From: Terribacillus aidingensis
GTDB lineage: Bacteria > Bacillota > Bacilli > Bacillales > Amphibacillaceae
DNA: 64,000 bases
Assembly (NCBI RefSeq): GCF_040703035.1
Contig: NZ_CP159996.1
Span: 3,444,001-3,508,000 of the forward strand
Direction: 5' to 3'
The notes under the pieces were generated by a model, which saw only the letters and a list, made by a program, of their open reading frames with translations, did no database searches and had not been told where the DNA came from. Positions 17,799 through 30,478 of this stretch are shown in pieces. Position numbers and translations under genes: made by a program. The first letter of the stretch is position 1. Each line of letters begins with the position of its first letter.

Positions 17799-19685
17799 TT
17801 ATTGATTTGCTGCTTTCACGTGTCCACCTTGTTCGATAAATACGAGCAGGATGGAAACATCGGCTGGGTTTACACCGGAAATACGGGATGCCTGGCCAAC
17901 AGATAGCGGACGGACTTTTTTCAGTTTTTCGCGTGCTTCTGTTGCAAGTCCGCTGACATCATCGTAATTTATTGTATCTGGTATTTTTTTATCTTCCATA
18001 CGCTTCATCCGTTCCACTTGCTGCATGGATTTCGCGATATAGCCTTCATACTTCGTTTGAATCTCAACTTGCTCTTTTACGTCAGCAGGCAGCTCTTTGT
18101 CTGCAGGAACGATTTTCTCCAGCAAGCTGTATTTGATTTCAGGACGCTTCAAAAGATCAGATGCACGCTGTGCTTCTTTCATGACAGATCCGACTTCGTC
18201 CATCAGCTCAAGCACATGCGGTTCTGTTTTAATGATGATCCCTGATAAACGATTTCGTTCTTCTTCAATCAGGCGTTTTTTCTCCAGGAAGCGCGCATAG
18301 CGTTCTTCGCTGATCATACCGATTTGATGTCCAATTTCAGTCAAACGCATATCTGCATTATCATGACGAAGCAGCAAACGGTATTCTGCACGTGATGTTA
18401 GCAGACGGTAAGGTTCATTTGTACCTTTTGTAACCAAGTCATCGATCATAACACCGATGTAAGCTTGGGAACGATCAAGAATCACAGGATCTTTGCCGAG
18501 TGCTTTTGCAGCAGCATTGATACCAGCCATGATTCCTTGACCGGATGCTTCTTCATAACCGGATGTTCCATTGATTTGACCCGCTGTGTAAAGACCAGGA
18601 ATTTTTTTCGTTTCCAAAGTTGGCCATAGCTGTGTCGGAACCATTGCATCATACTCGATTGCATAGCCGGCACGCATGATTTCAGCGTTTTCCAAACCAG
18701 GGATCGTTTGAAGCATTTCTTTTTGGACGTATTCCGGCAAGGAAGTAGACAGTCCTTGTACATATACTTCCTCTGTGTTGCGTCCTTCTGGCTCCAAGAA
18801 GATCTGGTGGCGCGGTTTATCGTTGAAACGGACAACTTTATCTTCAATAGAAGGACAGTAACGCGGTCCTGTTCCTTTGATCATACCGGAATACATAGCA
18901 GATAGACCTAGGTTTTCATTGATGATATTATGTGTGAATTCATTAGTGTACGTCAGCCAGCAAGGGATCTGATCGGTAATGAATTCAGTTGTTTCATAAG
19001 AGAACGCAAGCGGTTCTTCGTCTCCTGGCTGAATTTCTGTTTTGGAATAATCGATGGAACGGCTGTTTACACGTGGCGGTGTGCCAGTTTTGAACCGTAC
19101 CATTTCCAAGCCAAGTTCTTCAAGATGCTCTGACAACGTAACGGATGCACGCTGGTTGTTCGGGCCGCTTTCATAAGAAACATCTCCGATGATGACGCGT
19201 CCGCGCATGAATGTTCCAGTCGTGATAACGACTGTCTTTGCGTAATACGCCGCTTTCGTTTCTGTGATGACACCTTTGCAGACACCATCTTCAATGATCA
19301 AACGGTCAACCATCGCTTGACGCATCGTCAGGTTTTCTTGGCTTTCCAATGTTTTCTTCATTTCAGTGATATATAGCGGTTTATCCGCTTGAGCTCGCAA
19401 AGCACGTACGGCAGGACCTTTTCCTGTGTTGAGCATACGCATTTGAATATACGTTTTATCAATAACTTTACCCATCACGCCGCCAAGTGCATCGATTTCG
19501 CGCACTACCACACCTTTTGCAGGTCCGCCGACGGATGGATTACATGGCATGAATCCTGTCATGTCAAGGTTCATGGACAGCATTAGAGTATTAGCACCCA
19601 TTTTTGCTGCTGCCACACCAGCTTCACAGCCAGCATGTCCTGCACCTATGACGATGACATCATAATGCCCAGCATCGTATGTCAT
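17799..19685 (-). CDS. mnmG: tRNA U34 carboxymethylaminomethyl-modifying enzyme MnmG (GidA)
   Basis: 628-residue FAD protein that, with MnmE, installs cmnm5U at the wobble position of certain tRNAs. Begins [23 protein letters not shown] (dinucleotide fold); [15 protein letters not shown] contains a conserved active-site Cys; the C-terminal helical MnmE-binding domain includes [13 protein letters not shown]. An ATG 6 bases upstream lies too near the AGGAG; the second ATG gives 9-base spacing and the B. subtilis length of 628. Confidence 0.96.
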   Translation of the reverse strand: MTYDAGHYDVIVIGAGHAGCEAGVAAAKMGANTLMLSMNLDMTGFMPCNPSVGGPAKGVVVREIDALGGVMGKVIDKTYIQMRMLNTGKGPAVRALRAQADKPLYITEMKKTLESQENLTMRQAMVDRLIIEDGVCKGVITETKAAYYAKTVVITTGTFMRGRVIIGDVSYESGPNNQRASVTLSEHLEELGLEMVRFKTGTPPRVNSRSIDYSKTEIQPGDEEPLAFSYETTEFITDQIPCWLTYTNEFTHNIINENLGLSAMYSGMIKGTGPRYCPSIEDKVVRFNDKPRHQIFLEPEGRNTEEVYVQGLSTSLPEYVQKEMLQTIPGLENAEIMRAGYAIEYDAMVPTQLWPTLETKKIPGLYTAGQINGTSGYEEASGQGIMAGINAAAKALGKDPVILDRSQAYIGVMIDDLVTKGTNEPYRLLTSRAEYRLLLRHDNADMRLTEIGHQIGMISEERYARFLEKKRLIEEERNRLSGIIIKTEPHVLELMDEVGSVMKEAQRASDLLKRPEIKYSLLEKIVPADKELPADVKEQVEIQTKYEGYIAKSMQQVERMKRMEDKKIPDTINYDDVSGLATEAREKLKKVRPLSVGQASRISGVNPADVSILLVFIEQGGHVKAANQ

Positions 19686-19703
19686 GTTCATTCTCTCCTT
19701 TTT

Positions 19704-21080
19704 TTATTTTCCTAAGCAAAACTGTGAAAACAGTTGGTCGATTAAGCTTTCATGCACGGTATCTCCGATGATTTCACCGAGCAATTCCCATGTTCTTGTC
19801 ACATCTATTTGGACAATATCCATCGGCATTTGCATTTCGATGCCATTCATCGCTTCCCGAAGTGATGACAATGCCTGCTTCAAAAGCTGGATATGTCTTA
19901 CATTCGATATATAACTCAAGTCGCCGCCATCGATTTCCCCTGCAAAGAAGGTATCTTTGATAGCAAGCTCCAATTCGTCGATTCCTTTTTCTTCAATCAA
20001 TGCAGTCGTAATGACCGGACGGTCTCCTGCCAGCTGACGAACTTCTTCCAGATCGATTTGCTGGGAGAGATCCGTTTTGTTGACGATGACAATCACATCT
20101 AGACCGGCAACAGCTTCGAATAAGTTACGATCCTCGTCAGACACAGCTTCTCCATAGTTCAGCACAAGCAAAATAAGGTCACTTTGCTTTAGAACCTGAC
20201 GTGAGCGCTCTACACCGATTCGTTCCACGATATCCTCTGTTTCACGGATTCCTGCTGTATCAACCAGCTTCAATGGAACGCCGCGTACATTGACGTATTC
20301 TTCAATGATATCTCGCGTCGTACCGGCGATTTCTGTAACAATGGCTTTATTTTCATGCACTAGTGCATTCATCAAAGAAGATTTTCCAACGTTCGGACGG
20401 CCGATAATTGCTGTAGCCAACCCCTCCCGCAGGATTTTTCCTTGCTTCGCCATTTCGAGCAGCTTCTCTATCTCTTCATACACATATTGTGTTTTTTCAA
20501 TCATCATATTGTGGGACATCTCTTCCACATCATCATACTCGGGATAATCAATGTTCACTTCAACATGCGCTACTGTTTCCAATAATTCCTGGCGCAGCTT
20601 CTGGATCAAACGGGATAGTCTGCCCTCCATCTGATTGAGAGCAACGTTCATTGCCCGATCAGTTTTCGCTCGGATCAAATCCATGACAGCTTCTGCTTGA
20701 GAAAGGTCGATGCGTCCATTAAGAAAGGCTCTCTTAGTGAACTCCCCTGGCTCTGCCAGACGGGCACCTTCCTGCAATGCTAGTTCCAGGACACGATTCA
20801 CGGATACTAGACCACCGTGGCAATTTATTTCAACGACATCTTCCCGTGTGAATGTTTTCGGTGCCTTCATAACAGACACCATCACTTCCTCTGCAACCTC
20901 GCCGGTTTCCGGGTCGATGAGTTTACCATAATGAATTGTATGACTTGGTACATCAGTCAGTTTTTTTCCATCAAAAAGTTTAGCAGCAATCTCCACTGCT
21001 TCAGCACCACTAAGACGAACAATGGCTATCGCTCCTTCTCCAACAGGAGTCGATATCGCAGCTATTGTATCATTCTGCAT
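19704..21080 (-). CDS. mnmE: tRNA modification GTPase MnmE (TrmE)
   Basis: 458-residue partner of MnmG. N-terminal formyl-THF-binding domain (1-120), helical domain, and an inserted G domain with [12 protein letters not shown] (G1), [10 protein letters not shown] (G3) and NKTD (G4). The C terminus is FCLGK, the expected C-x-G-K with the catalytic Cys. 18 bases before mnmG. DnaA boxes lie just upstream (21113-21240). Confidence 0.96.
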   Translation of the reverse strand: MQNDTIAAISTPVGEGAIAIVRLSGAEAVEIAAKLFDGKKLTDVPSHTIHYGKLIDPETGEVAEEVMVSVMKAPKTFTREDVVEINCHGGLVSVNRVLELALQEGARLAEPGEFTKRAFLNGRIDLSQAEAVMDLIRAKTDRAMNVALNQMEGRLSRLIQKLRQELLETVAHVEVNIDYPEYDDVEEMSHNMMIEKTQYVYEEIEKLLEMAKQGKILREGLATAIIGRPNVGKSSLMNALVHENKAIVTEIAGTTRDIIEEYVNVRGVPLKLVDTAGIRETEDIVERIGVERSRQVLKQSDLILLVLNYGEAVSDEDRNLFEAVAGLDVIVIVNKTDLSQQIDLEEVRQLAGDRPVITTALIEEKGIDELELAIKDTFFAGEIDGGDLSYISNVRHIQLLKQALSSLREAMNGIEMQMPMDIVQIDVTRTWELLGEIIGDTVHESLIDQLFSQFCLGK

Positions 21081-21112
21081 TTCTTCACCTCTTTCTATCT
21101 TTTTTTATCTAT

Positions 21113-21245
21113 TTATCCACAGCATATAGCTATGATTAAGTTTATACTCACTAACTTATAAGAATAGCACAGGTGTCTATCAAAAAGAAAGATATCCACA
21201 TGAAAATTTAGTGGCAGATGCTAGCTTCGGTTTATCCACATGTGA
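21113..21245. promoter_or_regulatory. DnaA-box cluster between mnmE and khpB
   Basis: Two perfect TTATCCACA boxes (21113-21121 and 21232-21240) with a one-mismatch ATATCCACA (21192-21200) and a TGTGAATAG next to the last. Both perfect boxes face the same way. It fills the 190-base gap between khpB and mnmE, about 2.8 kb from dnaA. Confidence 0.7.
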
Positions 21246-21256
21246 ATAGAGAGCAT

Positions 21257-21291
21257 AAAAAAAGTCTTGGCATCATTGCCAAGACTTTTCC
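21257..21291 (-). terminator. Terminator of the rpmH-khpB operon
   Basis: Perfect stem AAAAGTCTTGGCA/TGCCAAGACTTTT around 4 bases. The khpB stop codon lies inside the stem. Confidence 0.9.
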
Positions 21292-21911
21292 TTAACTGGT
21301 TGGATGACGATATACCTGTTCGGTTCCTTACCTTTCGAAACGGTTTCGACACCCTTTTGTTTTTGAGCTGTCGCATGGATGATTTTCCGTTCGCTAGCCG
21401 GCATTGGATCAAGAGGAATTGCTTTTTGCAGCGCCAATGCCTTACTGACAGCCTGGACAGCTAGCATTTCAAGCGTTTCCCGTCTTCTTGACCGATATCC
21501 TTCCGCATCGACGGTAACGGTAAAATGATATGCTTTTTGCTGATGCAGAAATTGTTCGACAAGCTGTTCCAGCGCATTGAGCGTTTGTCCCCTTTTTCCA
21601 ATCAACATGCCGAGATTTTCTCCGCTCAGTGTAAACATCACATGCTTTTTCTTCCGGGCCGTGATCTCCACCTCTGTACCTGGGCGCAGATGCTGGATGA
21701 CACTTTCCAAATATTCTTTTGCTGCTTGTACGTTATCAGTCTTCACGACCACTTTAATTACTGCCGGTTTGGCACCGAACAGATTGAGGAAGCCTTTGCT
21801 TCCTTCATCTATTATAGTGACTTCGACTGCTTCCTTAGAAACACGTAACTGCTGTAAAGCTGATTGAATCGCATCATCTACTGTTTTGCCGCGAGCAGTC
21901 AGCTGTTTCAT
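21273..21911 (-). CDS. khpB: RNA-binding protein KhpB (Jag/EloR)
   Basis: 212-residue cytoplasmic RNA-binding protein, Jag-KH-R3H architecture. The N-terminal Jag domain [15 protein letters not shown]...GSKGFLNLFG is followed by a KH domain with the loop IGKRGQTLNALEQL (near 114) and an R3H motif RETLEMLAVQAVSKAL. With KhpA it affects cell elongation and sporulation in Firmicutes. Overlaps yidC by one base (TAATG), indicating coupling. Confidence 0.93.
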   Translation of the reverse strand: MKQLTARGKTVDDAIQSALQQLRVSKEAVEVTIIDEGSKGFLNLFGAKPAVIKVVVKTDNVQAAKEYLESVIQHLRPGTEVEITARKKKHVMFTLSGENLGMLIGKRGQTLNALEQLVEQFLHQQKAYHFTVTVDAEGYRSRRRETLEMLAVQAVSKALALQKAIPLDPMPASERKIIHATAQKQKGVETVSKGKEPNRYIVIQPVKEKSWQ

Positions 21912-22690
21912 TATTTCTTGCTGTCTGCTTGTGCTTTGTTTTTCGACATCATTGGTTTATTGATAAGCAATGTCTGTGCCACCATGAAGATGTTTCCGAC
22001 TACCCAATACAATGCCAAAGCTGATGGAAGGAATAGCGCAAATACAGTAATCATGACTGGCATGATATAAAGCATCATCGTCATTTGCGGATTAGCTGCC
22101 ATTGCTGTATTTCCTGCCATCATCAATTTCTGCTGCAGGAATGTTGCAAGACCTGCTACGATTGGCAGAATGAAGTATGGATCCGGGGATCCAAGCTGTA
22201 CCCAAAGGAAGTTATGTTCCTTGATTGCTTCTGTACGGCTGATTGCTTGATAGAAAGCAAGCAAAATTGGCATCTGTACGATGATCGGCAGACATCCTGC
22301 CAAAGGATTTACACCGTGACGCTGGAAGAGCTGCATCGTTTCCTGCTGTAGTTTCTGTTGCGTGTTTGCATCTTTGGAGCTGTATTTCTTCTGAAGTTCC
22401 TTTAATTCAGGCTGAACTTCCTGCATTGCCCGAGAGCTCCGCAGCTGCTTGATGTTCAATGGCAGCAATACCAATCGGATGATCACTGTTACGATGATGA
22501 TCCCAAGACCAAAGTTCTCACCTGTAAGATCTGCGAAATATGCAATCAACCAAGATAGCGGGTAGATGAAATACTGATTCCAGAACCCGGTACTTTCCGA
22601 AGTGATTGGATCGGTGTTCGGCGCACAGCCTGCTAGGGCAGCGACGAGCAGCACGAGTGCCAATACTATTAAAACTTTTTTACGCACCAT
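21911..22690 (-). CDS. yidC: Membrane protein insertase YidC (SpoIIIJ type)
   Basis: 259-residue Oxa1-family insertase. It is a lipoprotein: signal [14 protein letters not shown] with lipobox AGC. Five membrane segments follow; the second contains the conserved Arg ([11 protein letters not shown]) of the hydrophilic groove, with a coiled cytoplasmic hairpin after it. The gene order rnpA-yidC-khpB marks it as SpoIIIJ, needed for membrane insertion and for forespore sigma-G activity in B. subtilis. The C terminus is rich in Lys. Confidence 0.95.
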   Translation of the reverse strand: MVRKKVLIVLALVLLVAALAGCAPNTDPITSESTGFWNQYFIYPLSWLIAYFADLTGENFGLGIIIVTVIIRLVLLPLNIKQLRSSRAMQEVQPELKELQKKYSSKDANTQQKLQQETMQLFQRHGVNPLAGCLPIIVQMPILLAFYQAISRTEAIKEHNFLWVQLGSPDPYFILPIVAGLATFLQQKLMMAGNTAMAANPQMTMMLYIMPVMITVFALFLPSALALYWVVGNIFMVAQTLLINKPMMSKNKAQADSKK

Positions 22691-22724
22691 GTTTCCTCCT
22701 TAACTTCCTTGCATAAGACTTTCC

Positions 22725-23099
22725 CTATTGCTTCTCTTTATTGTTTTTTCTGTTTGGCTGTTTCAGCAGATGTGATTTCCATAGCACGTGGATCAAGCTC
22801 TTTTTCAAATCCTGGTAAGCCATATCCTTCGCTGGCTGCCTGGCAATGACAATGAAATCATAGCCCGGAGCAACCTGCTCGTCCAGTTCATGAAAGGCTT
22901 GTCTCAAGTAGCGCTTAATCTTGTTCCGCATAACAGCGTTTCCAAGTTTCTTGCTGACAGACAGTCCGATACGGAAATGCGCATCCGATGTTTCCTGCTT
23001 CTTATAATATAGAACGAGCTGACGGTTCGCAAAGGAGCTTCCCTTTTGGAATACTTCCTGGAATGCCTCATTCTTTTTAATTCGATATTCTTTCTTCAT
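22725..23099 (-). CDS. rnpA: Ribonuclease P protein component
   Basis: 124-residue basic protein that helps the RNase P RNA bind the tRNA 5' leader. Begins [20 protein letters not shown]; the RNR signature is [19 protein letters not shown]. Start ATG at 23099 fits the family; the Shine-Dalgarno GAGGGGA faces CCCTC just downstream and could be partly sequestered. Separated from rpmH by an unusually hairpin-rich 183 bases. Confidence 0.95.
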   Translation of the reverse strand: MKKEYRIKKNEAFQEVFQKGSSFANRQLVLYYKKQETSDAHFRIGLSVSKKLGNAVMRNKIKRYLRQAFHELDEQVAPGYDFIVIARQPAKDMAYQDLKKSLIHVLWKSHLLKQPNRKNNKEKQ

Positions 23100-23100
23100 A

Positions 23101-23236
23101 GAGGGTCCCCTCAAGCATGCCTATTTGCAGAAATAGTCTTTAATTTGAAAGAAGGAGAATAAACGCGGCATTTAAGCTTGTAGTTTATTCTCCTTCTCTA
23201 CTCATGTAAAAGCACAGCTTTTTGCTGTGTCAGTAC
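23101..23236 (-). repeat. Hairpin-rich spacer between rpmH and rnpA
   Basis: On the transcribed minus strand: a CACAGC/GCTGTG hairpin (23212-23230), a perfect 14-bp inverted repeat GAAGGAGAATAAAC/GTTTATTCTCCTTC with 18-base spacing (23151-23196), CTATTT/AAATAG (23121-23136) and GAGG/CCTC over the rnpA ribosome binding site. No ORF lies here. Processing or attenuation of rnpA is plausible. Confidence 0.6.
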
Positions 23237-23257
23237 ACCGTTCAAGTATATAAAGTC

Positions 23258-23462
<205 letters not shown>

Positions 23463-23539
23463 TCATAGACAGTCTTGAACATTATACGTAAAGAATGGCA
23501 GACATGTCAACCTATCATTTTTTGCGGGATCCTCTCTTT

Positions 23540-23885
23540 CTTTTATCCACAGCCCATGTTAACCTAGTAACCCTGTGCATAACTTTTTCCACACAAGTTT
23601 TCGACAACTTACACACATAACCGCATGCTGTGGATATATTTTGTCTACAATCGCCGGCATTTGTGGATAAGTGTCGATTAAGCATTGCAAGACAAGGATT
23701 ATTCTGGTATCATATCTGTGTTTTACTGATTGGATAACCACATCACCAAAATTCATTATCCACAGATTGTGGATAAGCTGTGGACATCTATTCACAGGGC
23801 TGTAGATGCAGTTATCAACAGCAGCGTGGACAACTGAAGAAGTAGCTTCATTGCCCTTTATTATGCGGATTTTCTATCCACATCC
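23540..23885. promoter_or_regulatory. oriC: oriC, DnaA-box cluster upstream of dnaA
   Basis: Perfect boxes TTATCCACA at 23543-23551 and 23756-23764 and their complement TGTGGATAA at 23662-23670 and 23768-23776. One-mismatch forms: TTATGCACA (23574-23582, reverse), TTTTCCACA (23585), TGTGGATAT (23629), TGTGGACAT (23779), TTATCAACA (23812) and CTATCCACA (23873). The region is gene-free (23418-24025) and matches the upstream incA/incB part of the bipartite Bacillus origin. Confidence 0.92.
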
Positions 23886-23901
23886 ATATATGTATGTGCA
23901 C

Positions 23902-23953
23902 GGCCTTTTTGCATGCGTGAACCTTTTTTCGCATGTCTCGAAAAGGCCTTTTA
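23902..23953 (+). terminator. Terminator-like hairpin in front of dnaA
   Basis: GGCCTTTT pairs with AAAAGGCC, and inside it GCATGCG pairs with CGCATGT; TTTTAA follows. It lies 75 bases before dnaA. If the dnaA promoter is upstream, this would be an attenuator; if downstream, it insulates dnaA from origin transcription. Confidence 0.55.
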
Positions 23954-24025
23954 ATACCTACCATGTTGCAGTTCTTAATGGAAAGTGACTGCTTCTTTCA
24001 TTTTTTTTAGAAAGGGGGATGCCTG

Positions 24026-25375
24026 TTGGAGAATATTCAGGATTTATGGAAAAAGACATTACAAGCAATTGAAAAAAGAATCAGTAAGCCCAGTTTTGAT
24101 ACTTGGCTGAAAAATACACAAGCCTATGCTCTTGAAGAAGATACACTTGTGATTGAAGCCCCCAACGAATTCGCCAGAGATTGGCTGGAAAGCAGCTACT
24201 CCTCTTTGATCGGAGATACACTTTATGAAGTGACAGGCAATCGGCTGCAGACGAAATTCATCATTCCGGAATTTCAGCAGGAAGAAGAAGTCATCCGCCA
24301 GCCGATGCCCAAAAAAGCTGCTGAAAAGGATACGTTGGCAGAATCACCAAAAAGTATGCTGAATAGCAAGTACACATTTGATACGTTCGTTATCGGCTCT
24401 GGGAATCGGTTTGCCCATGCTGCTTCGCTTGCCGTTGCAGAAGCACCAGCAAAAGCTTATAACCCGCTATTCATATATGGTGGTGTTGGGCTCGGTAAGA
24501 CCCATTTAATGCATGGAATCGGCCATTATGTCTTGGATCATAATCCGAATGCAAAGGTTGTTTACTTATCCTCCGAGAAGTTCACGAATGAATTCATCAA
24601 TGCCATCAGGGATAATAAGACAGCGGAATTTCGGGCTAAATACCGCAATATCGACGTCCTTCTCATAGATGATATTCAATTCCTGGCTGGAAAAGAACAG
24701 ACGCAGGAAGAGTTCTTCCATACATTCAATGCGTTACATGAAGAAAATAAACAAATCATCATTTCCAGTGACCGGCCGCCAAAGGAAATTCCAACATTGG
24801 AGGACCGGCTCAGGTCCCGCTTTGAATGGGGATTGATCACGGATATCACACCTCCGGATCTGGAGACACGGATTGCCATCCTTCGCAAGAAAGCAAAAGC
24901 AGAAGGCTTGGACATCCCGAATGAAGTCATGCTGTACATTGCCAATCAAATAGACACCAATATCCGGGAGCTGGAAGGTGCTCTTATACGTGTTGTTGCT
25001 TATTCATCCCTTATCAACTCGGATATTGATGCTTCCTTGGCAGCAGATGCACTGAAAAATATCATTCCCAGCTCTAAGCCGAAGGTCATTACGATCCATG
25101 CGATCCAGGAACAAGTCGGCGAGCGCTACAATGTCCGCTTGGAAGAATTCACTGCGAAGAAACGTACGAAGGCCATCGCTTTCCCTCGCCAAATCGCTAT
25201 GTTCCTATCACGGGAACTGACTGATTTCTCTTTACCGAAAATTGGAGAAGAATTCGGCGGCAGAGACCATACAACCGTTATTCACGCGCATGAGAAAATC
25301 TCTAAACTACTAAGTGTAGATCAGGATTTACAGCGCGACATCGATGAAATAAAAGAAAGACTCAAATCTTTCTGA
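24026..25375 (+). CDS. dnaA: Chromosomal replication initiator DnaA
   Basis: 449-residue AAA+ initiator. Domain I (1-80) [28 protein letters not shown]; a short linker; domain III with Walker [11 protein letters not shown] (near 152), Walker [13 protein letters not shown], and the DUE-contacting SSEKFTNEF; domain IV with the box-binding signature [18 protein letters not shown] start at 24026 is right: AAAGGGGG is 7 bases upstream and the nearby ATG is out of frame. TTG is unusual for dnaA and may limit its level. Confidence 0.98.
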   Translation: MENIQDLWKKTLQAIEKRISKPSFDTWLKNTQAYALEEDTLVIEAPNEFARDWLESSYSSLIGDTLYEVTGNRLQTKFIIPEFQQEEEVIRQPMPKKAAEKDTLAESPKSMLNSKYTFDTFVIGSGNRFAHAASLAVAEAPAKAYNPLFIYGGVGLGKTHLMHGIGHYVLDHNPNAKVVYLSSEKFTNEFINAIRDNKTAEFRAKYRNIDVLLIDDIQFLAGKEQTQEEFFHTFNALHEENKQIIISSDRPPKEIPTLEDRLRSRFEWGLITDITPPDLETRIAILRKKAKAEGLDIPNEVMLYIANQIDTNIRELEGALIRVVAYSSLINSDIDASLAADALKNIIPSSKPKVITIHAIQEQVGERYNVRLEEFTAKKRTKAIAFPRQIAMFLSRELTDFSLPKIGEEFGGRDHTTVIHAHEKISKLLSVDQDLQRDIDEIKERLKSF

Positions 25376-25379
25376 CGAT

Positions 25380-25535
25380 TGGACCCTGTTGATAAACGTG
25401 CATAAAGCCATTTTTTATTCACATATTATCCACAGGGTATTTTTATTGGTATTACTGGGCTTTTCTATACTTATCCACATAATCACAGGCCCTATTACTA
25501 CTACTGTATTTTTATAAATAATAATTAATAAGAAG
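25380..25535. promoter_or_regulatory. oriC: oriC right part: DnaA boxes, DnaA-trios and unwinding element
   Basis: TTATCCACA at 25426-25434 and 25471-25479, TGTTGATAA at 25387-25395, then a trinucleotide-periodic stretch TATTACTACTACTG (25493-25506) and the AT-only run ATTTTTATAAATAATAATTAA. This matches the B. subtilis layout, where boxes and DnaA-trios direct opening of the adjacent AT-rich element between dnaA and dnaN. Confidence 0.85.
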
Positions 25536-25563
25536 AACCCCCCATAGGAGGAACGCAATTATC

Positions 25564-26706
25564 ATGAAATTTGTCATACAACGTGATCGGCTCTTAGCAA
25601 GTATTCAGGATGTTGTGAAAGCAATCTCATCCAGAACAGCAATTCCGATCCTTACCGGGATGAAAATCGAAGCAAAAGAAGATGGAATTACGTTAACAGG
25701 AAGTGATTCTGATATTTCCATCGAATCTTTCATTCCAAAAGAAGAAGACGGCATTGTATATGTTGAACAAATTGAACCTGGCAGCATCGTACTGCAAGCA
25801 AAATACTTCCCAGAAATCGTTCGAAAAGTACCAATGAATGCTGTTGAAATTGAATCCGACGCACAGTTGAACGTAACGATCCGATCTGGAAGTGCTGAAT
25901 TTAAATTAAATGGCCAGGACGCAGAGGAATATCCACAGCTGCCAAAACTGCATAGTGAAGATAGCTTTGAACTGCCTGCCGATTTACTGAAAAATGTCAT
26001 CAAAGAAACTGTATTTGCTGTTTCAACCCAGGAAACTCGACCACTGCTTACTGGTGTGAATGTTCGCGTTCAGGAAGATCAGCTGCATTTTGTTGCGACA
26101 GATAGTCACCGTTTGGCATCCCGTCAGATACCTGTTTCAACAAATGAAGCAGCGTTAGGTTTCCAAAATGTTGTCATTCCAGGGAAAAGTTTGACCGAAT
26201 TGAACAAAATCCTTGATGAGAACCAGGATCCTGTCGAAATTCGGATCACAAATAATCAAATTCTGTTCCGGACGAAACATCTGTATTTCCTATCCCGTCT
26301 TTTGGAAGGAAACTATCCAGATACATCCCGTCTCATTCCATCAGAAAGTAAGACAGCATTACTTATCGACACGAAGGAATTGCTCCGCTCCATCGACCGG
26401 GCATCCTTACTGGCGAAAGAAAATAGAAATAATGTCGTGAAGCTGGTAACCCAGGCTTCCGGACAGCTTGAAATCAGCAGTAATTCACCGGAAGTTGGGC
26501 GTGTCGTAGAGGAAGTGACCGTTCAGGAAATTTCAGGTGAAGAATTGCGGATCAGTTTCAGTGCAAAATATATGATGGATGCATTGAAGGTCATCGAAAG
26601 TGAGCAAGTGAAGATCGAATTCACGGGAGCAATGCGCCCATTCCTTATCCGTCCAACTGACGACGAGGACTTGCTGCAGCTGATTACACCAGTCCGTACT
26701 TACTGA
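25564..26706 (+). CDS. dnaN: DNA polymerase III beta sliding clamp
   Basis: 380-residue clamp that tethers polymerases to DNA: three repeated domains beginning MKFVIQRDRLL, with RPLLTGVNV and SHRLASRQ in the middle and the C-terminal MRPFLIRPTDDEDLLQLITPVRTY. AGGAGG upstream. Follows dnaA by 188 bases occupied by the origin element. Confidence 0.98.
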   Translation: MKFVIQRDRLLASIQDVVKAISSRTAIPILTGMKIEAKEDGITLTGSDSDISIESFIPKEEDGIVYVEQIEPGSIVLQAKYFPEIVRKVPMNAVEIESDAQLNVTIRSGSAEFKLNGQDAEEYPQLPKLHSEDSFELPADLLKNVIKETVFAVSTQETRPLLTGVNVRVQEDQLHFVATDSHRLASRQIPVSTNEAALGFQNVVIPGKSLTELNKILDENQDPVEIRITNNQILFRTKHLYFLSRLLEGNYPDTSRLIPSESKTALLIDTKELLRSIDRASLLAKENRNNVVKLVTQASGQLEISSNSPEVGRVVEEVTVQEISGEELRISFSAKYMMDALKVIESEQVKIEFTGAMRPFLIRPTDDEDLLQLITPVRTY

Positions 26707-26707
26707 G

Positions 26708-26821
26708 TTATTCACATGTGGATAAAGGCACTGCCCTGGCGGCGGTGCTTTTTTTCTGTGCATAACATGACGTCCTGAAGGATTGGGCATAATGAAAATA
26801 ACTTTCAAAGTTGTGGATACT
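26708..26821. promoter_or_regulatory. DnaA boxes after dnaN
   Basis: TTATTCACA (26708-26716), a perfect TGTGGATAA (26717-26725), TGTGCATAA (26757-26765) and TGTGGATAC (about 26813). The perfect box overlaps the start of the dnaN terminator. Confidence 0.5.
26724..26757 (+). terminator. Terminator after dnaN
   Basis: GGCACTGCC/GGCGGTGCT stem (one G-U pair), 5-base loop, then TTTTTTT. Confidence 0.85.
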
Positions 26822-26865
26822 TTAGTAAAATAATAAGAAGGCAACATAAAGTAAGGAGAGCGGAA

Positions 26866-27087
26866 ATGAACGAAGAAATTCAGATCAATACCGAATATAT
26901 CCAGCTTGGGAAATTCCTGAAGCTAGTGAATGCTGTCGAAAGCGGCGGAATGGTCAAGCTGTATTTAGCTGATTATCCGGTGCTGGTCAATGGCGAGGAA
27001 GAAAACAGACGCGGCAGGAAGCTGTATCCGGAGGATCGTGTAGAGCTGCCGGCGACATCCGAGGTATTCATTGTCAAAAAGGCATAG
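26866..27087 (+). CDS. yaaA: S4 domain protein YaaA
   Basis: 73-residue protein made of a single S4 RNA-binding domain: EYIQLGKFLKLVNAVESGGMVKLYL, then VLVNGEEENRRGRKLYPEDRV. Located between dnaN and recF in nearly all Firmicutes, with a proposed role with RNA or ribosome assembly, not settled. AAGGAGAG upstream; 30 bases before recF. Confidence 0.93.
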   Translation: MNEEIQINTEYIQLGKFLKLVNAVESGGMVKLYLADYPVLVNGEEENRRGRKLYPEDRVELPATSEVFIVKKA

Positions 27088-27117
27088 CAGTCTGCCGGAT
27101 ACAGAAAGGACCTAAGC

Positions 27118-28242
27118 ATGCATATCCAAGAGCTAACGCTTACGCATTATCGGAATTACGATAAGCTGCAGCTTCAATTTGACGATAAGGTGAATGTGAT
27201 CATCGGCGAGAATGCACAGGGCAAGACGAATCTGATGGAGGCCATCTACGTGCTTGCCTTCTCCAAATCGCATCGAACCCCTAAAGATAAAGAACTTATC
27301 CAATGGGAGCAAGATTATGCTAAAATAGAAGGGAACATCCTCAAGCGGAAACAGCGGTTTCCGCTTGAGATCGTCCTATCGTCCAAGGGAAAGAAAGCAA
27401 AACTGAATCATCTGGAACAAAAACGCCTAAGTGATTATATCGGGGCGCTCAATGTCGTCATGTTCGCTCCTGAGGATCTGAACTTGGTGAAAGGCAGTCC
27501 GCAAATTCGCAGGCGTTTTATTGATATGGAGATCGGGCAGATTCAGCCGGTCTATATCTACCACCTTGGACAATACCAAAAAGTATTGAAGCAGCGGAAT
27601 CATCTGCTGAAGCTTCTGCAGCGGCGCCAAGCTGACACGACAATGCTTGATGTGCTGACGGAGCAGCTGATCGAGCATGCTGCCATCATATTAGAGAAAC
27701 GTTTCCTCTTCCTCGGAATGCTCCGAAAATGGGCACAGCCCATCCACCAGAGCATCACAACGAAGCTGGAGACGCTTGATATAGAATATCTTTCCAACTT
27801 GCACGTATCAGAAGAATCCGATAAGGAAACGCTGAGAGTAGCATATGAGGAGAAATTCTCTGAATTACGGACACGTGAAGTGGAAAGAGGGACAACTTTA
27901 GCAGGCCCCCATCGTGATGACCTGTCTTTTTATGTGAATGGGAAAGATGTACAGGCTTTCGGTTCACAAGGTCAGCAGCGTACGACTGCTCTGTCGCTGA
28001 AGCTGGCTGAGATAGAACTGATTTATAACGAAGTCGGAGATTATCCGATTCTTTTGCTGGATGATGTCTTAAGCGAGCTCGATGACAGCAGGCAATCGCA
28101 TTTGCTAGAAACAATACAGGGGAAAGTCCAAACCTTTGTCTCGACGACGAATGTATCGGGAATCCAGCATGAAACTCTGAAACAGGCAGAACTGTTCACG
28201 ATAAAATCTGGGAAGCTTGTCAGTGAGTCAGGAGGGTCCTGA
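27118..28242 (+). CDS. recF: DNA recombination and repair protein RecF
   Basis: 374-residue SMC-like ATPase that helps load RecA at gaps. N-terminal [22 protein letters not shown] is Walker A; the ABC signature is near [18 protein letters not shown]; Walker B is [11 protein letters not shown]. Stop overlaps the remB start by one base (TGATG). Confidence 0.97.
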   Translation: MHIQELTLTHYRNYDKLQLQFDDKVNVIIGENAQGKTNLMEAIYVLAFSKSHRTPKDKELIQWEQDYAKIEGNILKRKQRFPLEIVLSSKGKKAKLNHLEQKRLSDYIGALNVVMFAPEDLNLVKGSPQIRRRFIDMEIGQIQPVYIYHLGQYQKVLKQRNHLLKLLQRRQADTTMLDVLTEQLIEHAAIILEKRFLFLGMLRKWAQPIHQSITTKLETLDIEYLSNLHVSEESDKETLRVAYEEKFSELRTREVERGTTLAGPHRDDLSFYVNGKDVQAFGSQGQQRTTALSLKLAEIELIYNEVGDYPILLLDDVLSELDDSRQSHLLETIQGKVQTFVSTTNVSGIQHETLKQAELFTIKSGKLVSESGGS

Positions 28243-28487
28243 TGTTTATCTCGATCGGTTGGAATAATGTCGTCAGAGCTGAAGAAGTGGTGGCCATCCT
28301 GGAATACAGCCAAGCAGCTAAAACAGTTGATCCCACTTTGGCAGAAAACGATGAAGCGGATCATATATCAGCCAAATCTATCATTGTCACCACTGATCGG
28401 ATTTATTCCAGTCCATTATCCGTGCAGACATTGAAGAAACGGGCTGATACAACGGTTCCGAGAATGATAGAAGAAGATAACCTTTAA
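28242..28487 (+). CDS. remB: Extracellular matrix regulator RemB (YaaB)
   Basis: 81-residue DUF370 family protein. It begins [20 protein letters not shown]; the KSIIVTTDRIYSSPLSVQTLKKR segment is conserved. In B. subtilis RemB affects expression of biofilm matrix genes and may bind DNA like RemA. Coupled to recF; 19 bases before gyrB. Confidence 0.92.
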   Translation: MFISIGWNNVVRAEEVVAILEYSQAAKTVDPTLAENDEADHISAKSIIVTTDRIYSSPLSVQTLKKRADTTVPRMIEEDNL

Positions 28488-28506
28488 AGAAATGCAGGTG
28501 ATTTAA

Positions 28507-30435
<1,929 letters not shown>

Positions 30436-30478
30436 CCAATAGAGTATTGTTTCCGGCAATTTGACAGGAGGTTTTCGC

